NCBI GenBank assembly: GCA_037176885.1 | Contig: JAWWNJ010000013.1 | Location: 2,418,001-2,482,000, forward strand | DNA from: Favolaschia claudopus | Lineage: Eukaryota > Basidiomycota > Agaricomycetes > Agaricales > Mycenaceae | Direction of reading: 5' to 3' | Length of the DNA stretch: 64,000 nt | In this document: piece after piece, positions 12,501 to 23,753 of the stretch | How positions within the stretch are numbered: the first letter of the stretch is position 1 | Layout of the letters: each line of letters starts with the position of its first letter | Translations under genes and position numbers: made by a program | The notes under the pieces: model-generated | What the model was told of the DNA's origin: nothing | What the model saw: the letters and a program-made list of their open reading frames with translations, nothing else | The model's database searches: none

Positions 12501-12840
12501 ACAGTCCAAAAACTTGTTACAGCAGAAAACTTGGAAATTATGCAGGTTAGCCCTTGTCTTGATATATAGACAACACTTACTTGAGGCAAATGCACTGCAG
12601 AGTTATCAAAATGATCGTCCCTGGCGCACAAATCACATCCACAATCTTGTAGTATGGCTTGAGGTAAATTTACTCCTTCTTTGAATATAAATTCATCTGA
12701 ACATTGGTTTGTAGGCCCACCCAGATGCGCCCTTGCACTTGGTTGAACGGGTGAAAGCTTTTGATGACACGGAAAATGAACAAAAGTATGGGGATGGTTG
12801 GAACGAATGGAAGAAACGCACTGGACTTGGAGGTATATAG
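9578..12840 (+). CDS. NACHT-domain P-loop NTPase (STAND family), copy 1
   Basis: Predicted regulatory/sensor NTPase of the STAND class; its actual role is unknown. Nine exons fit in frame: 9578-9757, 9812-9945, 9996-10134, a 10-base micro-exon 10300-10309, 10359-11706, 11759-11885, 11940-12545, 12601-12663 and 12715-12840, giving about 910 residues. Walker A GPAGTGKS is at residues 211-218. The Walker B-type IAIDGLDECE is near residue 320, followed by ILIASRPE, typical of NACHT. The first 150 residues are helical and match no domain I recognise. After the NTPase comes a VHHASFLDFL region, common in basidiomycete NACHT proteins, then an unrecognised C-terminal half with no visible WD40 or ankyrin repeats. 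The start is the first ATG and aligns with the paralogue at 39426. The acceptors were chosen because both copies then keep the same phase. Confidence 0.85.
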
Positions 12841-14350
12841 TCTCAATGTGTTTTCAGGCTCGGTAGCCAATATTGAACCTTGATAAACTTAATTCCAGTG
12901 TGTTTTATTGTGGTTTTAACCGATGACTTCATCACATGCAATTCATGGACACCGATTCCTTTTATTTGCTTTTGAGGTTGTATTGTTTCTCATGCTTCAA
13001 TCAAACACTAACTGTGGGTCCTACTTCCTGACCCCGTCTTGCTCAGGCCCAGCGCGTAAGTCTCTGATAGCTTTGAGTATACAACAAAATTAAACTCTCT
13101 AAAGTGGATCATGCTACGTAAATATTCTGCTTGTGGCCTGCAGTACAACAGCGATTCACCGCAATAGTGGTCAAAAAGAGCAATGGTCTTCAATAATAGC
13201 AAAGTGACTGAACATCTAAGAGCTCAATTCGAATTCACAGTATCAACAAATCAAACCTTACCAATGACACCCACTGAGCAAATTTAATACAGCGCGTGTA
13301 TCCCACCGTGCTGATGGGATTCTGCGTGACGAGTGAACAGCATATCAAATATTGAGCAGAACAAGCAACTTCCCTGCTGTTTCCCACCCCTTGTCATCTG
13401 AGACTCTATGGCATTTGCAGGAGATAGCTATGTTGAATCTGAATCAAATAACAATATTCAGTATTTAATTGACAGTCGTAACAACCACAATAATTCCACA
13501 CACATAGCTTGCGACAGGGAACATTCAGAAACATTGATACTATTAGTCCACTCCTCTTCCACAGTGTGGAGATGCTCGAACAGTACATTCATATGAATGA
13601 TGTACACAAGTGGCGGCATAAGGCATCAACAGAAGAGAGTATTGTGGTTTTGAAACCCAAGGGAAGTTGAATAACTCACACGAAATATGGAAGAATTCGA
13701 CGAAACCAACTAACTTCCGCTTCAGATCTCGAAAAATTTGATGATTTGGTCGAGAGGCTGCAGCGGCATCAAACGGATTCTCCACCCATCCAAAATGAAT
13801 CTAAATACACAACGTTCAGTTAAGGAATATTTAAGTTTTGAGAGAACGGACTTGGGTACTTGCATTCCACCTGTCCTCCCGGCTTTCATTTCGCTTGGGG
13901 GGTTAATTAGTGGTCAGAGGCGCGATATCGAGTGTTCTTACGGGATCCAGGACAAATATTTTGGCGCAAAAATCGGAATGCGAGTGATTTACTGCGAAGT
14001 TTGAGGAGTTGAAATTGTTTTGAAAGATGAGGGAAAGGCCTATTGAGTAAGTACGTACCGGATATCTCATATGAGAGAAGTATTAGCGTTCCGCGTCCAT
14101 GAACTTGACAAGCCATTTAAAAGGATTTCAGCGGAGAAGCAATGCTGTATAACAGCTTTACTTGGGAAAGGTGAAGCTGCAAACGATCTTCAAGTTGGCC
14201 GGTGCGCAACTAGAGAAATTTTCTGAAATAAGAATCTGAGACTTGAAAGAAAATTGAATAATACTTGAATAGATCGCAATGCTTCTGAGCTACATATCTT
14301 ACCTGAAACAGCGCAAGATTCGGTCGTAGAGCTAAAGATCCGACAAGACT
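12841..14350. other. Non-coding remainder of block A, near part
   Basis: No convincing gene. 12930-14330 is well conserved with 47300-48650 in block B, including GAATGATGTACACAAGTGG and GACTCTATGGCATT. A short frame at 14071-14226 recurs in block B with in-frame length change, but stops and frameshifts elsewhere argue against a larger gene. Minus-strand donor/acceptor-like sites exist (CAG/GTAAGA near 14305) but their frames are broken in this copy. Confidence 0.45.
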
Positions 14351-17300
14351 CGGAGAGCAATGCTTGAGGAAATTGTAAGTATTCTCAGAAACAGAAGAAA
14401 GGCGGCGGCGCGGCAGTCACTGAGCGCTGAGGGCGGAGGCAGAGTAGGATTCCTGCCTAAGGTTGGATGCACAGAAAAGCGCCGAAGCGCGCCGGCTGCT
14501 TTCAGGAAAAGTTACATGACGGAGGAGAAGAGCACCGGCAATTGCCAAACGCGAGGCGTGTGACTGATCTGTGACAGACAGTGATCAGCGTTCCTCGTCG
14601 ACACCCACGATGACGACGAGAATCGCCGCCGCCGACACCCTACAAGAACATTGAAGCACGTTAACTTCCCGCACTTTACACTCTCCGTCATTGCCCACCC
14701 CGGTCTCCATGTCCACCTTTTCTCTCTCTCCTCCCACTTGCTTTGCCTCCCACTTTGTTATCAACGCTCTTGAGCGCTGCTGCCTGCTGTATGCGCGAGC
14801 TCTGGAGTAACCTCTATCACAACGCAAGACTTGAGGGGGATTCGGATGCCGAGCCACATCGAGAGGCTTCACCGGGCACAAATGACGCGTAATTTACGAA
14901 GCTGTAGACAGATGAAAAGGCAAGCATGCTTCTCTAGATTCTCTCACATTCATGCTCTTTCTAGGCACTGACTGTGATATCAAGTCCAGATGACGCTCCC
15001 CTCGAACTCTTGCCCACGCGCGCATGGCGCCTTTATGCCTTCAAATCGACCACCTTCCGGCTACACTTGCATATTCAAGATGCATCTCGTTATAGATGCC
15101 CTGGGTCAGTATTCCCTTTCTTCATCTTCGTCCTGATTCTCGATGTCATTGCTGGTATTAACACAGTTCTTTTATAGAACTTGCGTGTCATCGCGATTCC
15201 TGCCCCGCCTTCCGCGCCCTCTGCGCTTGACTTGATTAGGGAAAATTCATCGTTGTACGGTGCGTGTCAGCCTCATCCTTCCTTAGCTCACAAGTGCTTT
15301 CTCACTTTCGAAATTCAGATGCAGCAAAGCAATGATCTAATGACGCCAAACGTTACGCGTGAAGCAGCAGGGTGTGTATTCGCCGTTATCCGTCTCCTCG
15401 TCTCCTTGTTCAATCGTTCTTTTGTTTTGCTTTGAAGGCTCCCCGCTCCAAATGCTCGTTACCGGAGCCGCGCCGGATGGGGGACAATTGAGTGTATTGA
15501 GACGCGCTGTTTCTGGATCGATCCCCGCGTCTGCTGTCGATAGTTATGTCTTCGTTGGGCGGCGCAGGTAATGCATTGAGTCTAAGGGACGGTTAGATGC
15601 TCTTCGGTACGCACTCTCATTCTCCTACTTTAAAGCCCGAGCTGACTCTCCGTTCTCGACTCTTGAAGCTCCGCACCGCCGTTCCGGACGTGCGTATGGA
15701 TGTCGTTGTGATGCAGCTCCCTGGTGACCGCTGTACCTTCGTGCGGCCGTCATGCTGTACGGCGAGAGTACCGCTCTTACGAGCTTAGACTGGTACTTCA
15801 GCTCGCCGGTTGTCAGTTGTTATCACATTCTACGAACCATGCATATGACCGCTCCGTAGGTGAGCCACCCTCTTCTTCTTTCCTCCATGTGCTCATCAGA
15901 CTTCTCAGTTCGTCTCTGCGCCGTATCTTGATACACCGTTACCGTGCCGCACACCCTCCGCTCCCCTTCACCTACTCATCTTTCCTTCGAGTTAGCCGAG
16001 CGCTATCCCAGCGCCTCCGAGTTCTACTTTCTACTCTCCTGCCTCAAAATAGCAGCTCAACGCCGCGCCTCGCCACGCATCACTATCTACACCATCCCCA
16101 CCGCCATAATGGACAGACAGTCGTTTACCCCCCACACCAACCCCTCGGTGACTTCCAGTTTCGTTTGCGCTGCTCACGCGCACGTCGCGTTGCTGCCAAT
16201 TCGTAAGCTCGGGTTACGGGTTTGGGCAGAGAGCGGGGAAAAGAAGCCGATGAAAGGGATCTGAAAGCAGGCAAGCTTGCGGTGGGGTACGGTTGCGGGA
16301 GGAAGAGCGGGGAGTGGGAAGTCGGTACGTGGTGTATGAGCTGAGCGGAAGAGACGGGTCGAGGGGTCGGTGAGGTGGGGTCGAGAAGGGCAGGCGGTGA
16401 TCATGAAGATACCGTATGCAGCGCGCGTTTCGCGTTTGCTACTCCCGACGTCTTCTTGGCTCGCGATGGGGGAGGTCGACAAGCATTGGAGTCTACCCGC
16501 TGCGAGCCTGCTCTCCGTCGTAGAAACCTGGCGCGAGACGTGCAGAGTGAGATACTCGAGGAGGACGGGGACGATCTACAGAGGGTGGAGGTGTCTAGGG
16601 CGGGGGCCAGGAATCGGTGACGCAACCATTGGCGGACCGACAACTCACATTGTACTCTGCCCTTGTACTCTTCCGAGACCTCTCCGCCCTCTTCGGTTGC
16701 CACTGTGGGATCTGTCATCTCCATCCTGGCGTCGTCTGCAAGACTTTGCAGACGCTCTACATTACTTATCCGCGTCATCTTTATATCATCTCAGCGCACT
16801 CAGCGGCTTCGAAGACGAACCGACATCGACGTACACATCTCCCTGACCCTCTACATCCGACATCGCTCTCGCGCCACCTTCTCTACCCCCACCTCCTTGT
16901 TTCTCTGAGTTGTGGCCCCCAGCTCCAGCTCTAGCTCAGTCATTCGGCAGCAGCTTCGAAGGATGGGTCAACATCGACATAGGTATCTGTTCGATCCACA
17001 CCGTCTGTCGTTTCCCTGGAATCACACTCATCGGCTGGCTTTGGGATGTCGCTATTCGAGGTGTCCTCCTTGCGCGTCGGTTACAGCATCAAGAGCGCGA
17101 AGAGATACTACGGACTGGCTTCCGCCAGGAATCATCTTGTTGCGAGCTGCTGCACCCGCAATTTCGGCCCCTCAACTCGAGTGGAATGGGGAGTTTTCGA
17201 GGGGAATGTGCTCTCGCGCTATTTGATGGTGTTTGGTTGATGATCGGAATCGGACTTGCGTACTTTTCGTAAATATTTTAGTTGTTGCTCGCATTTGAGG

Positions 17301-17690
17301 GTACTAATCGAATTTCGTGTTAGAAAACTGTGGATGTGTTTCTATCCTTATGAAATATATATCTCTCTTCGACGATGTACCGAATGGGATGTCACCACGG
17401 GTCTAGCGCCGTGACCTAAGGCTCCAACCATTTCGTTTTCATTTGCGAACTTCGACAAATCAAACGGAAACGGTTCGAAAACAGTTTATAACTGTTTAAA
17501 ACTGTTTTAAACGGATGAATTTCCGGGGTGGTCAAATTGGGCGTACCTGGAGGTGAGTCGGCAGGTTTTGTTACCCTGCTTCTCGCATTTATCACCCCAA
17601 CATTCCCTAGCCGCCGCCGTCGGCGATCTATGGCACATATACTGTGCAAAAAATCAAAATGCACAACTTCGGTGTTTTTGAGAGAATTTG
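14351..17690. other. Non-coding remainder of block A, far part
   Basis: GC-rich, CT-rich sequence whose many open frames differ between blocks A and B, so none is supported as coding. It is collinear with three separated parts of block B: 48650-49060, 53620-55050 and 59640-60240. These are separated there by transposon insertions. Confidence 0.5.
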
Positions 17691-17950
17691 GAGGCAACTA
17701 TCAAATTTCGTGACAACTTTCTCACCTGAGGACCTGAAATTTCGACAACCTTAGTTGTGAACAACTTTTCAACACACTAACTTTCGAAGTGGCTACTTCT
17801 TCCGGCTGCAACTCGAGATGCTGGCAACTACAGCTTCAACTCCGCGTTGAAACAACTACAACTAAGTGAATTGACAAATTTCATTGTTGGCAACTTTCCT
17901 TCTCTACAAATTTCCTGGCGGACAACTTTCCTTGTTGGCAACTCCCATCG
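17690..17950 (+). repeat. Cluster of irregular CAACTT-type motifs
   Basis: About a dozen occurrences of GGCAACT, GACAACTTTC or GAACAACTTTTC within 260 bases at irregular spacing, with no reading frame through them. Clusters like this occur as subterminal transposase-binding repeats in DNA transposons, but no TIR was found around it. The function is unknown. Confidence 0.4.
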
Positions 17951-18146
17951 CTGGAAAACTATTGGCTTCACCTTTTCATGAAGACAATCCAAGGACAACC
18001 CGCTTACTACTTACAGTTTTGGAATAAGATATGTTCAGCCGATCAACCCGATTTGCGTGACCACTGATGTTTGTTTGTGTTTCTTCTCTCTTCTTCCCAG
18101 TGCCCACTCCCTCGCAACTCTCTCGAACGAGTTTCCTGTGTCTAGA

Positions 18147-18419
18147 ATGCGCTATTTTCACGAAGCTAAGGGTTTCTTCGTGACTCTAGCGGAAGACTTG
18201 TCAATACACTTGGTTATGGACTGGGGACCTAGGGGATCCACCGCCTCTGATCCTCATTATGGTCAAGATCCTGATGCACCTCTCCCCCCAGCAGAAGAAT
18301 TGCAGACGGATCCCACTGCTGCAGATTATACAGAGTACCCGGACGTCACAGCTGAGCGGGAAGCCGGGAAATATTATCGGGGATGGACTTTCTCTCGGAC
18401 CACGGGAACTGGGGTATAG
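18147..18419 (+). CDS. Small acidic hypothetical protein (doubtful)
   Basis: A 90-residue frame with an ATG start, rich in Asp, Glu, Pro and Tyr, ending in FSRTTGTGV. It matches no family I recognise. It has no counterpart in block B, so coding status cannot be tested by comparison. It may be a remnant exon or a chance frame; the flanks show no clear splice partners. Confidence 0.2.
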   Translation: MRYFHEAKGFFVTLAEDLSIHLVMDWGPRGSTASDPHYGQDPDAPLPPAEELQTDPTAADYTEYPDVTAEREAGKYYRGWTFSRTTGTGV

Positions 18420-18849
18420 ATTTATATTGTACAGCAGTGATGCGAGTTACTGAGCACTTCAAGGGATGATAATTTTGAACTCACTAGACGGATAATATAC
18501 TACACAGCAGCATGCGAAAAATATATACTCTCGCACCATATAACTATATGTTGGGGACCAACACATATCTTCTTAGAGGTGTACAGAACAGTTTGGTATG
18601 TACAATACTGCATCTATCTATGTGTATAATATTCGTCTATGGGCGGTCAGTACCGGTCAGGTTTGATGCGGACGGTGCTTGTCAGGCTCATCGCGCTTTG
18701 ACACAACAATCTCAATCAATGGACCCAAAATTTTCATTTGCATTTCATATCAAAGTTGTACTCAATTTAGCGTAGTTGTCTCGATTATTTTTTGCACAAT
18801 ATATCGCCCATAGCGATCTTAACGGCTGTAGCTTACAACACCCGCCTCT

Positions 18850-18935
18850 TGGCAACCAGGAGAACACTCGCGAGCAGAAATGTGAGCATCAAGCATCATT
18901 TTCTTTCGCTGCCGTTCTACGACTTTCAACAGAGT
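18850..18935 (+). pseudogene. Fragment of the membrane-protein gene first exon
   Basis: TCTTGGCAACCAGGAGAACA and the following CATCAAGCATCATTTTCTTT match the end of exon 1 of the membrane-protein gene at about 60681-60750. Upstream and downstream exons are absent here, so block A keeps only this short fragment. Confidence 0.6.
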
Positions 18936-19294
18936 GACAGGTAAGCAAACCATGTATCCGTTGCCTCTGATTTAAATCTGAATCCCGTCGACGGAACCGA
19001 AAAGTTGAAGGGATTGTTTGATCAACAGCCCAAGAGCACCCAGAGTGCGACGTGAGGACTGCAGCATACATTCAGCGTAACTTGTTTGCTGATGAAAAAT
19101 GCTGTGACAGACGAGAATTACGGAAAGCGTCGAGAATAGAATCGAACGCTGGTAGCACAGGTGAGAGAACTAACGCTGGGAAGTAAGGCGCAGCCAGATG
19201 AATATGAATGATGAAGCAGACGTCGTGAGAACAGCATCGTACATTGGTATTGAAGCCGCAAGCCGACGACGAGGGCAGATATAGAGACAGGAAC

Positions 19295-19965
19295 TAGTGC
19301 TGGCCATAAATACGATACGAAAAAATATATTTTGAATATATTCAAATAAATATGAATACGATACGGTGCTCGAACCCTTCACTGAATATGAATACGGGTG
19401 AATATGAATATGCCAGAATATGGATACGAATACGATACGGCTGTGGCATACTCGAATATATTTGAATACGTTTGAATACCACTGCGGCATGATTTGGTCC
19501 CTCGGCGGTGCCTACCGGCCGAGATTTTCGGGGTAATCATTGGCCCTGAACATGACAATCAGCCTCCCGTGGTCTTCCGAGGCATTCGGCACAGATCCGA
19601 CCAGTCTCTCGGGCATCTCGGATAAACATTCCATACCGGCATCCTTGGTCTCCGAGCCGTCCCATGTTGAAATTTGACCTTTTATATGGTGCAGGTCATT
19701 CAGGACATTGGATGGACGGAATATGAATGATAATCAAGCATATTGAACACCTATTTGACTTGGTTAATGTGCCAGCTCTAGTAAGTTTCAGGTGAGAGAA
19801 TATATTCAAATGTATTCATAATATATTCGTATTCAGCCGCTATGAATATGAATACGATACACTACAAATACGATACGCCGCTGGCGTATTCAGAATTTCA
19901 GAATATGTTTGAATATGAATACGATACGGAAAATTCGTATCATATCGTATTTATGGCCAGCACTA
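19295..19965. mobile_element. 671-bp hAT-type MITE
   Basis: ACAGGAAC flanks both sides exactly (19287-19294 and 19966-19973). The ends are perfect inverted repeats, TAGTGCTGGCCATAAATACG and its complement. Both arms are filled with GAATACGATACG and GAATATGAATA-type repeats. The interior has no transposase. An 8-bp TSD and a TAGTG-type end fit the hAT superfamily; mobilisation would need an enzyme encoded elsewhere. Confidence 0.9.
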
Positions 19966-19973
19966 ACAGGAAC

Positions 19974-20502
19974 TGAAAACACCGCATTGAGCGACTCGAT
20001 GAGTTAACGAAACTGAGGCGATTCATTCCTTGTTCGCCCACGGACGATTAAGCCAGAATTTCATGTGCGTTCCGAGGCATAACTGAAGGTTAAGACTTTC
20101 GTTCGCCAGCAAGAACAATGTGCACAATTGCAGCCAGCGCGAAGATATTGTGAATTACTTACCTTTAGAGTCGGTCTGACCGACTCTGACGGCCAGGAAA
20201 TTCAAAACACAGAAGTTCGGGATGCCCAAGAATATAAAATAGTGTTGGATATCGACACCGGGGCAGCGACGCGCAGAGGCGGGATGAGAGCAAAAGGCAA
20301 AGAATCGATCATTTGCGTGACTAATTTACATGAGGCTATCGCGTGTTGAACGCGGATCTACGGACCGTCTCGGCTGGACACCGACATACTTCAACAAATA
20401 GGTCGGTTGAGATTATAAGCAGTTGAATCAGTCGTTGGCAGGTCGACCGAGTTCAACTGAATAAATGCATTAGGTTATACATTTCTCGCTTTACGTCTCC
20501 TT
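19974..20502. other. Intergenic, nothing recognised
   Basis: A short frame at 20128-20349 has no recognisable motif. No repeat copy of this stretch is seen elsewhere in the window. It would be the 3' flank of the minus-strand gene that ends at 20503. Confidence 0.4.
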
Positions 20503-21301
20503 CTACTGATAATCACTCATCCACAGCTCCTCGGTATCCGCCTCCTCATCCACTTCAAACTCCCATCCCAAACTCCCACCTTCATCTTCGCCCCATTCCT
20601 CAGCCTCCTCCTCCACGCCGTCACCCTCACGCACAGCAAAATCCTCTAGACTCCACACAAACCACCTCCCACCCTCACCCTCCCTCCTCCACTCCCTCCC
20701 CTTCACGAACTTGACAACCCTCAATGCGGGGTTATACTTCTTCCAAACTGCCAAATACTCCTCACATTTCTCTTCCTCCGGATCGACAGCAGGTATACGT
20801 GTTTCCTGTGTTTCTGGATGTGTAGCGAGGCTGAAGTAATGACGGCGGCGACGATAATGCATGGGTGGCGGCGGCGGGATAGGCGCGGCGTGAACGTGCA
20901 ATGTATGTAAGTGGGGGACAGATGGGAGGTGTTGAATTCCGAGGTTGAAGAGAAAATCCTAATACGCGCAATTGTCAGGCCAGGATTGAAATACACGACT
21001 TTGGAGAAAAGGAAAGACAACGCACATCCGACGGTTGGGAATAATAAAAGAAAAGCTTGATCTGGCGGCACGAAGGAAGGCGATGGATTATACCAAGCAA
21101 CACCTCGTCATCCCAGTCTTCAAATCCGAGCTCGATATGCTCAATCGGCGCGGCACTGCCTGCCGCACTGGCCGCTTCGATGAGTGCGAGTACGTCCTGT
21201 GTCTTCTTGACGACGTTACTGATCGTGATTGCAGACAAGTTTGGGGACGTAGGGAGGAGACAGTTGACGATGTAGAGCGAGCCCGTGAACGACTGCAGCA
21301 C
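20503..21301 (-). pseudogene. 3' portion of an F-box/LRR-like gene
   Basis: Two exons splice in phase on the minus strand. About 21300-21028 contains SPNLSAITISN, IEHIELGFEDWDDE and LHRLPS-type leucine-rich segments. A 67-base GT-AG intron follows, and then 20960-20503, beginning DFLFNLGIQHLPSVPHL and ending in a very acidic tail. The spaced Leu/Ile pattern and the acidic end resemble basidiomycete F-box proteins with leucine-rich repeats. No ATG or F-box precedes the first exon; a CTGCAG acceptor-like site at about 21290 may mark an internal exon. Upstream sequence becomes block X material, so the gene is probably truncated at its 5' end. It could also be a whole gene with a missed first exon. 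Confidence 0.55.
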
Positions 21302-21329
21302 CTCACGTCAATCCAGCGCGTGCACGACA

Positions 21330-23460
21330 GGAAGCCGTTCTACCCAGCGCTGTGGAAGGGACGACGGCGAACGGCGAGGGTCTTCATGCAGCGAGTCATG
21401 TCACAGCGGGATCTAGGCGCACAACAATGAGGAGGAGGTGCATGCTGGGGATACGAGGGCGGCGTGAAAACCAGATGCGTGAAGACGAGAATGGCTAGCG
21501 GCGCCGGGAGGTACGTGCGGTAGTGTCTCCGCATGCATGGATAGAGATAAACGAGAGCCGCGCAGACTCGACGACGACCGATACCGATATCAAGGGCGAC
21601 CTGGCAAGAGAGGGATATCAATATTCATTTGACCTCGGGGAGCGAAGAGGGCGCAGTGTACCTCGAGACGAATGGAGCCTCGCAACGGGTTGCCTACGGC
21701 GCACCTCATCCCAGTCCATGCAAACACATCCACGCCTCGTCCCATCTTATCTGTTCTTCCGCTCTCTTCGCCCACCACCACCCTTACCCATCCTTCAAAT
21801 CCACTTGGTCCCTCTCCTCTCCTCCTCCTCTGACCTCCCGCTGAAACCCGCCAGACTCGACAAGTACGAGAGGAACGCGAGGAAGCGATGGAGCGCTGGG
21901 GGCGAGAGGGTACGAGGGACGGTAGAGGCGGCCTCAACGTATAACACAGTCGATGACGCTGCGGAGGCGGATGCGCGGAGCTTCGTCTTCACGTTGTACA
22001 GCTCCATCTCCGCCTGCGGCTACCCGACCTCGGTCTCACCTGTCAACCTCTCGGACCCTTCCTTCAAATCCACCTGGCCGTCGCTCTCCTTCTTCTCCCC
22101 TCCGACCACCTGCTACAGCCTAGCACCATTGTAAACGACGAGCACGAGAGAAGCTCCGCGGCCCGAGGGGGAGCGTGAAAGCGGAGACGGTCGGCGGATA
22201 CTGCAGATTGGAATGAGCGGAGCTTCGTCTCCCTCCGCAATACATAACCCCAATCCCGCTCACGTCCCTCGTCACCGACCCAGCCACCGCTAGGGTCCAT
22301 CCTGTACGGGGGAAGGGATGGTCGCGGAGTGCGTGGCCGAAGCGCGTTGGGAGTGCAGAGGAGGACGTGGCGTGTTGTGGGGAAGGGGGCGGTATATCGA
22401 GGGTCACGGCCAGAAGATGCGCAGATCGCGCGAGGGGCTAGAGCTGCGGGAAGGAGGGAGACTTGAGCGCGCTGGAAGATGCAAAACATCTGCAGATGCA
22501 GTGGTGGCATGCTGTTGCTGACGCGGGCATGGGTAAGAAGGTGGAGAGTCAGAGCACGCGGGTTGCGTAATGGGCTGGGGTAGCGGTCGAGGGAGCGGCA
22601 AACGCCCTTGGTTTCGTTGATGACGAGCGACGTGTCGTGACCTTTCCAGCATGCCGATATCTTCGTGTTAGACAAAGATAGACGGCGGCGAGAACGGGTC
22701 AGCACCGTCCCGGAAGGTGACCAATAGATGACGGTGCTCGCAATGAGGGCGGAGGGACATCTTGCAGGTGAGCTCCGGTATGCGATGCCGCAAGTGAAGT
22801 GGTTGCGAGGTGGATGCGACGTTCGTACTAAATCAATACGCTATCAGTCGCTCGGTGGAATATCGAGGAAAGCGGTGGTACGCACTGAGAGTGTTTGTAC
22901 TGTACCAATGGTACTTAAGTATCTCGAGACGCTGTCCAAAGACGAAATTCATCCCGAGCGAATCGCTTCGCCGAGTAGCGCAGGGGCATAGATTTTGTCG
23001 TGAATCATGACTCTGTGAATGAAGGGAGAATGAGTCGAATTGAAGTAGCAGGATACGCCCCATCTTACCTGCCCCGTCTCATACGCAAGCAACGAAGAAG
23101 ACGTATCAAGCCTGCGACTGAGCAGAATGAAAAAGAGGCCATTACTGAAGAACGAACACGCACCGGTGTGGACGAGAAGCCAAACTTCCGAGCATAAAAC
23201 ATGCCTTGAGCGTCTGCTCTAAGGAACCCCTACGGTTGGCACCGTGATCAACGAAAGGTCGGCCTCTGAGCTCTCAGCTTGGATCGAGCGTCAGGCGTCG
23301 TCGGTATTGAAGCTGCCACCGCCTTCCACCAAGGCGAGCCGTCTGTCCGGATGATTCGAGGTTTAATGGCGTCGGGGCAGCTGTCAATATCGACATTCAC
23401 GTCGGCGTCGTCCACGTCGATGACGGAGGAAGGCTGGAGGTCGTTCATCACCAAATATGT
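21330..23460. repeat. Block X copy 2
   Basis: Degenerate copy of 1150-1970 plus 4440-4958 plus 8314-8770, without the elements that interrupt the first copy. The joined order is preserved: GCCGAGTAGCGCAGG at 22970 is the uninterrupted form of the site split at 4958/8314. No gene recognised; the frames differ from those of copy 1. Confidence 0.65.
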
Positions 23461-23753
23461 ACAAAGCATCAAAGGACCCCGTGACGGTCTGAAGCTCTTC
23501 CCAGGCTGCGACGCGTCTGGAGAGGACCTCCGCAGTGTCTTCCAGCCAAGCGCGCCCTCCGCCGGCGTTTCATAGGCTGTCGACGCGCTTCAAAGCCACT
23601 TCCCGGGCGACTCCTAGGCTATCAGTCGGCTCTGTATCTGCTCTCCACAAAATCCTGCTGGCACCTTCTGCGCCGTCTGAGCTCTAGATTACCCTCTAAC
23701 TCGCTTTCCTCATGAGACTGGCGACACTTTCCTTAATCTTCCTGTTATTCATC

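Larger units (their letters stand above)
9300..18935 (+). repeat. Segmental duplication block A
   Basis: Collinear with block B (about 39.25-60.76 kb). Anchors are the NACHT gene (9578 against 39426), a conserved non-coding stretch (13390-14330 against 47740-48650), GACTGATCTGTGACAGACA (14561 against 48856), TGAGGGGGATTCGGATGCCG (14830 against 53723) and CGTCTGCAAGACTTTGCAG (16732 against 59914). A fragment TCTTGGCAACCAGGAGAACA closes the match (18852 against 60681). Block A lacks the three autonomous-type or long elements and the MITE that interrupt block B, so it supplies the empty sites. Confidence 0.8.

Noticed and set aside
17690..17950. CRISPR-like array
   Set aside because: Repeat units are under 12 bases and irregularly spaced, and the host is a eukaryote.
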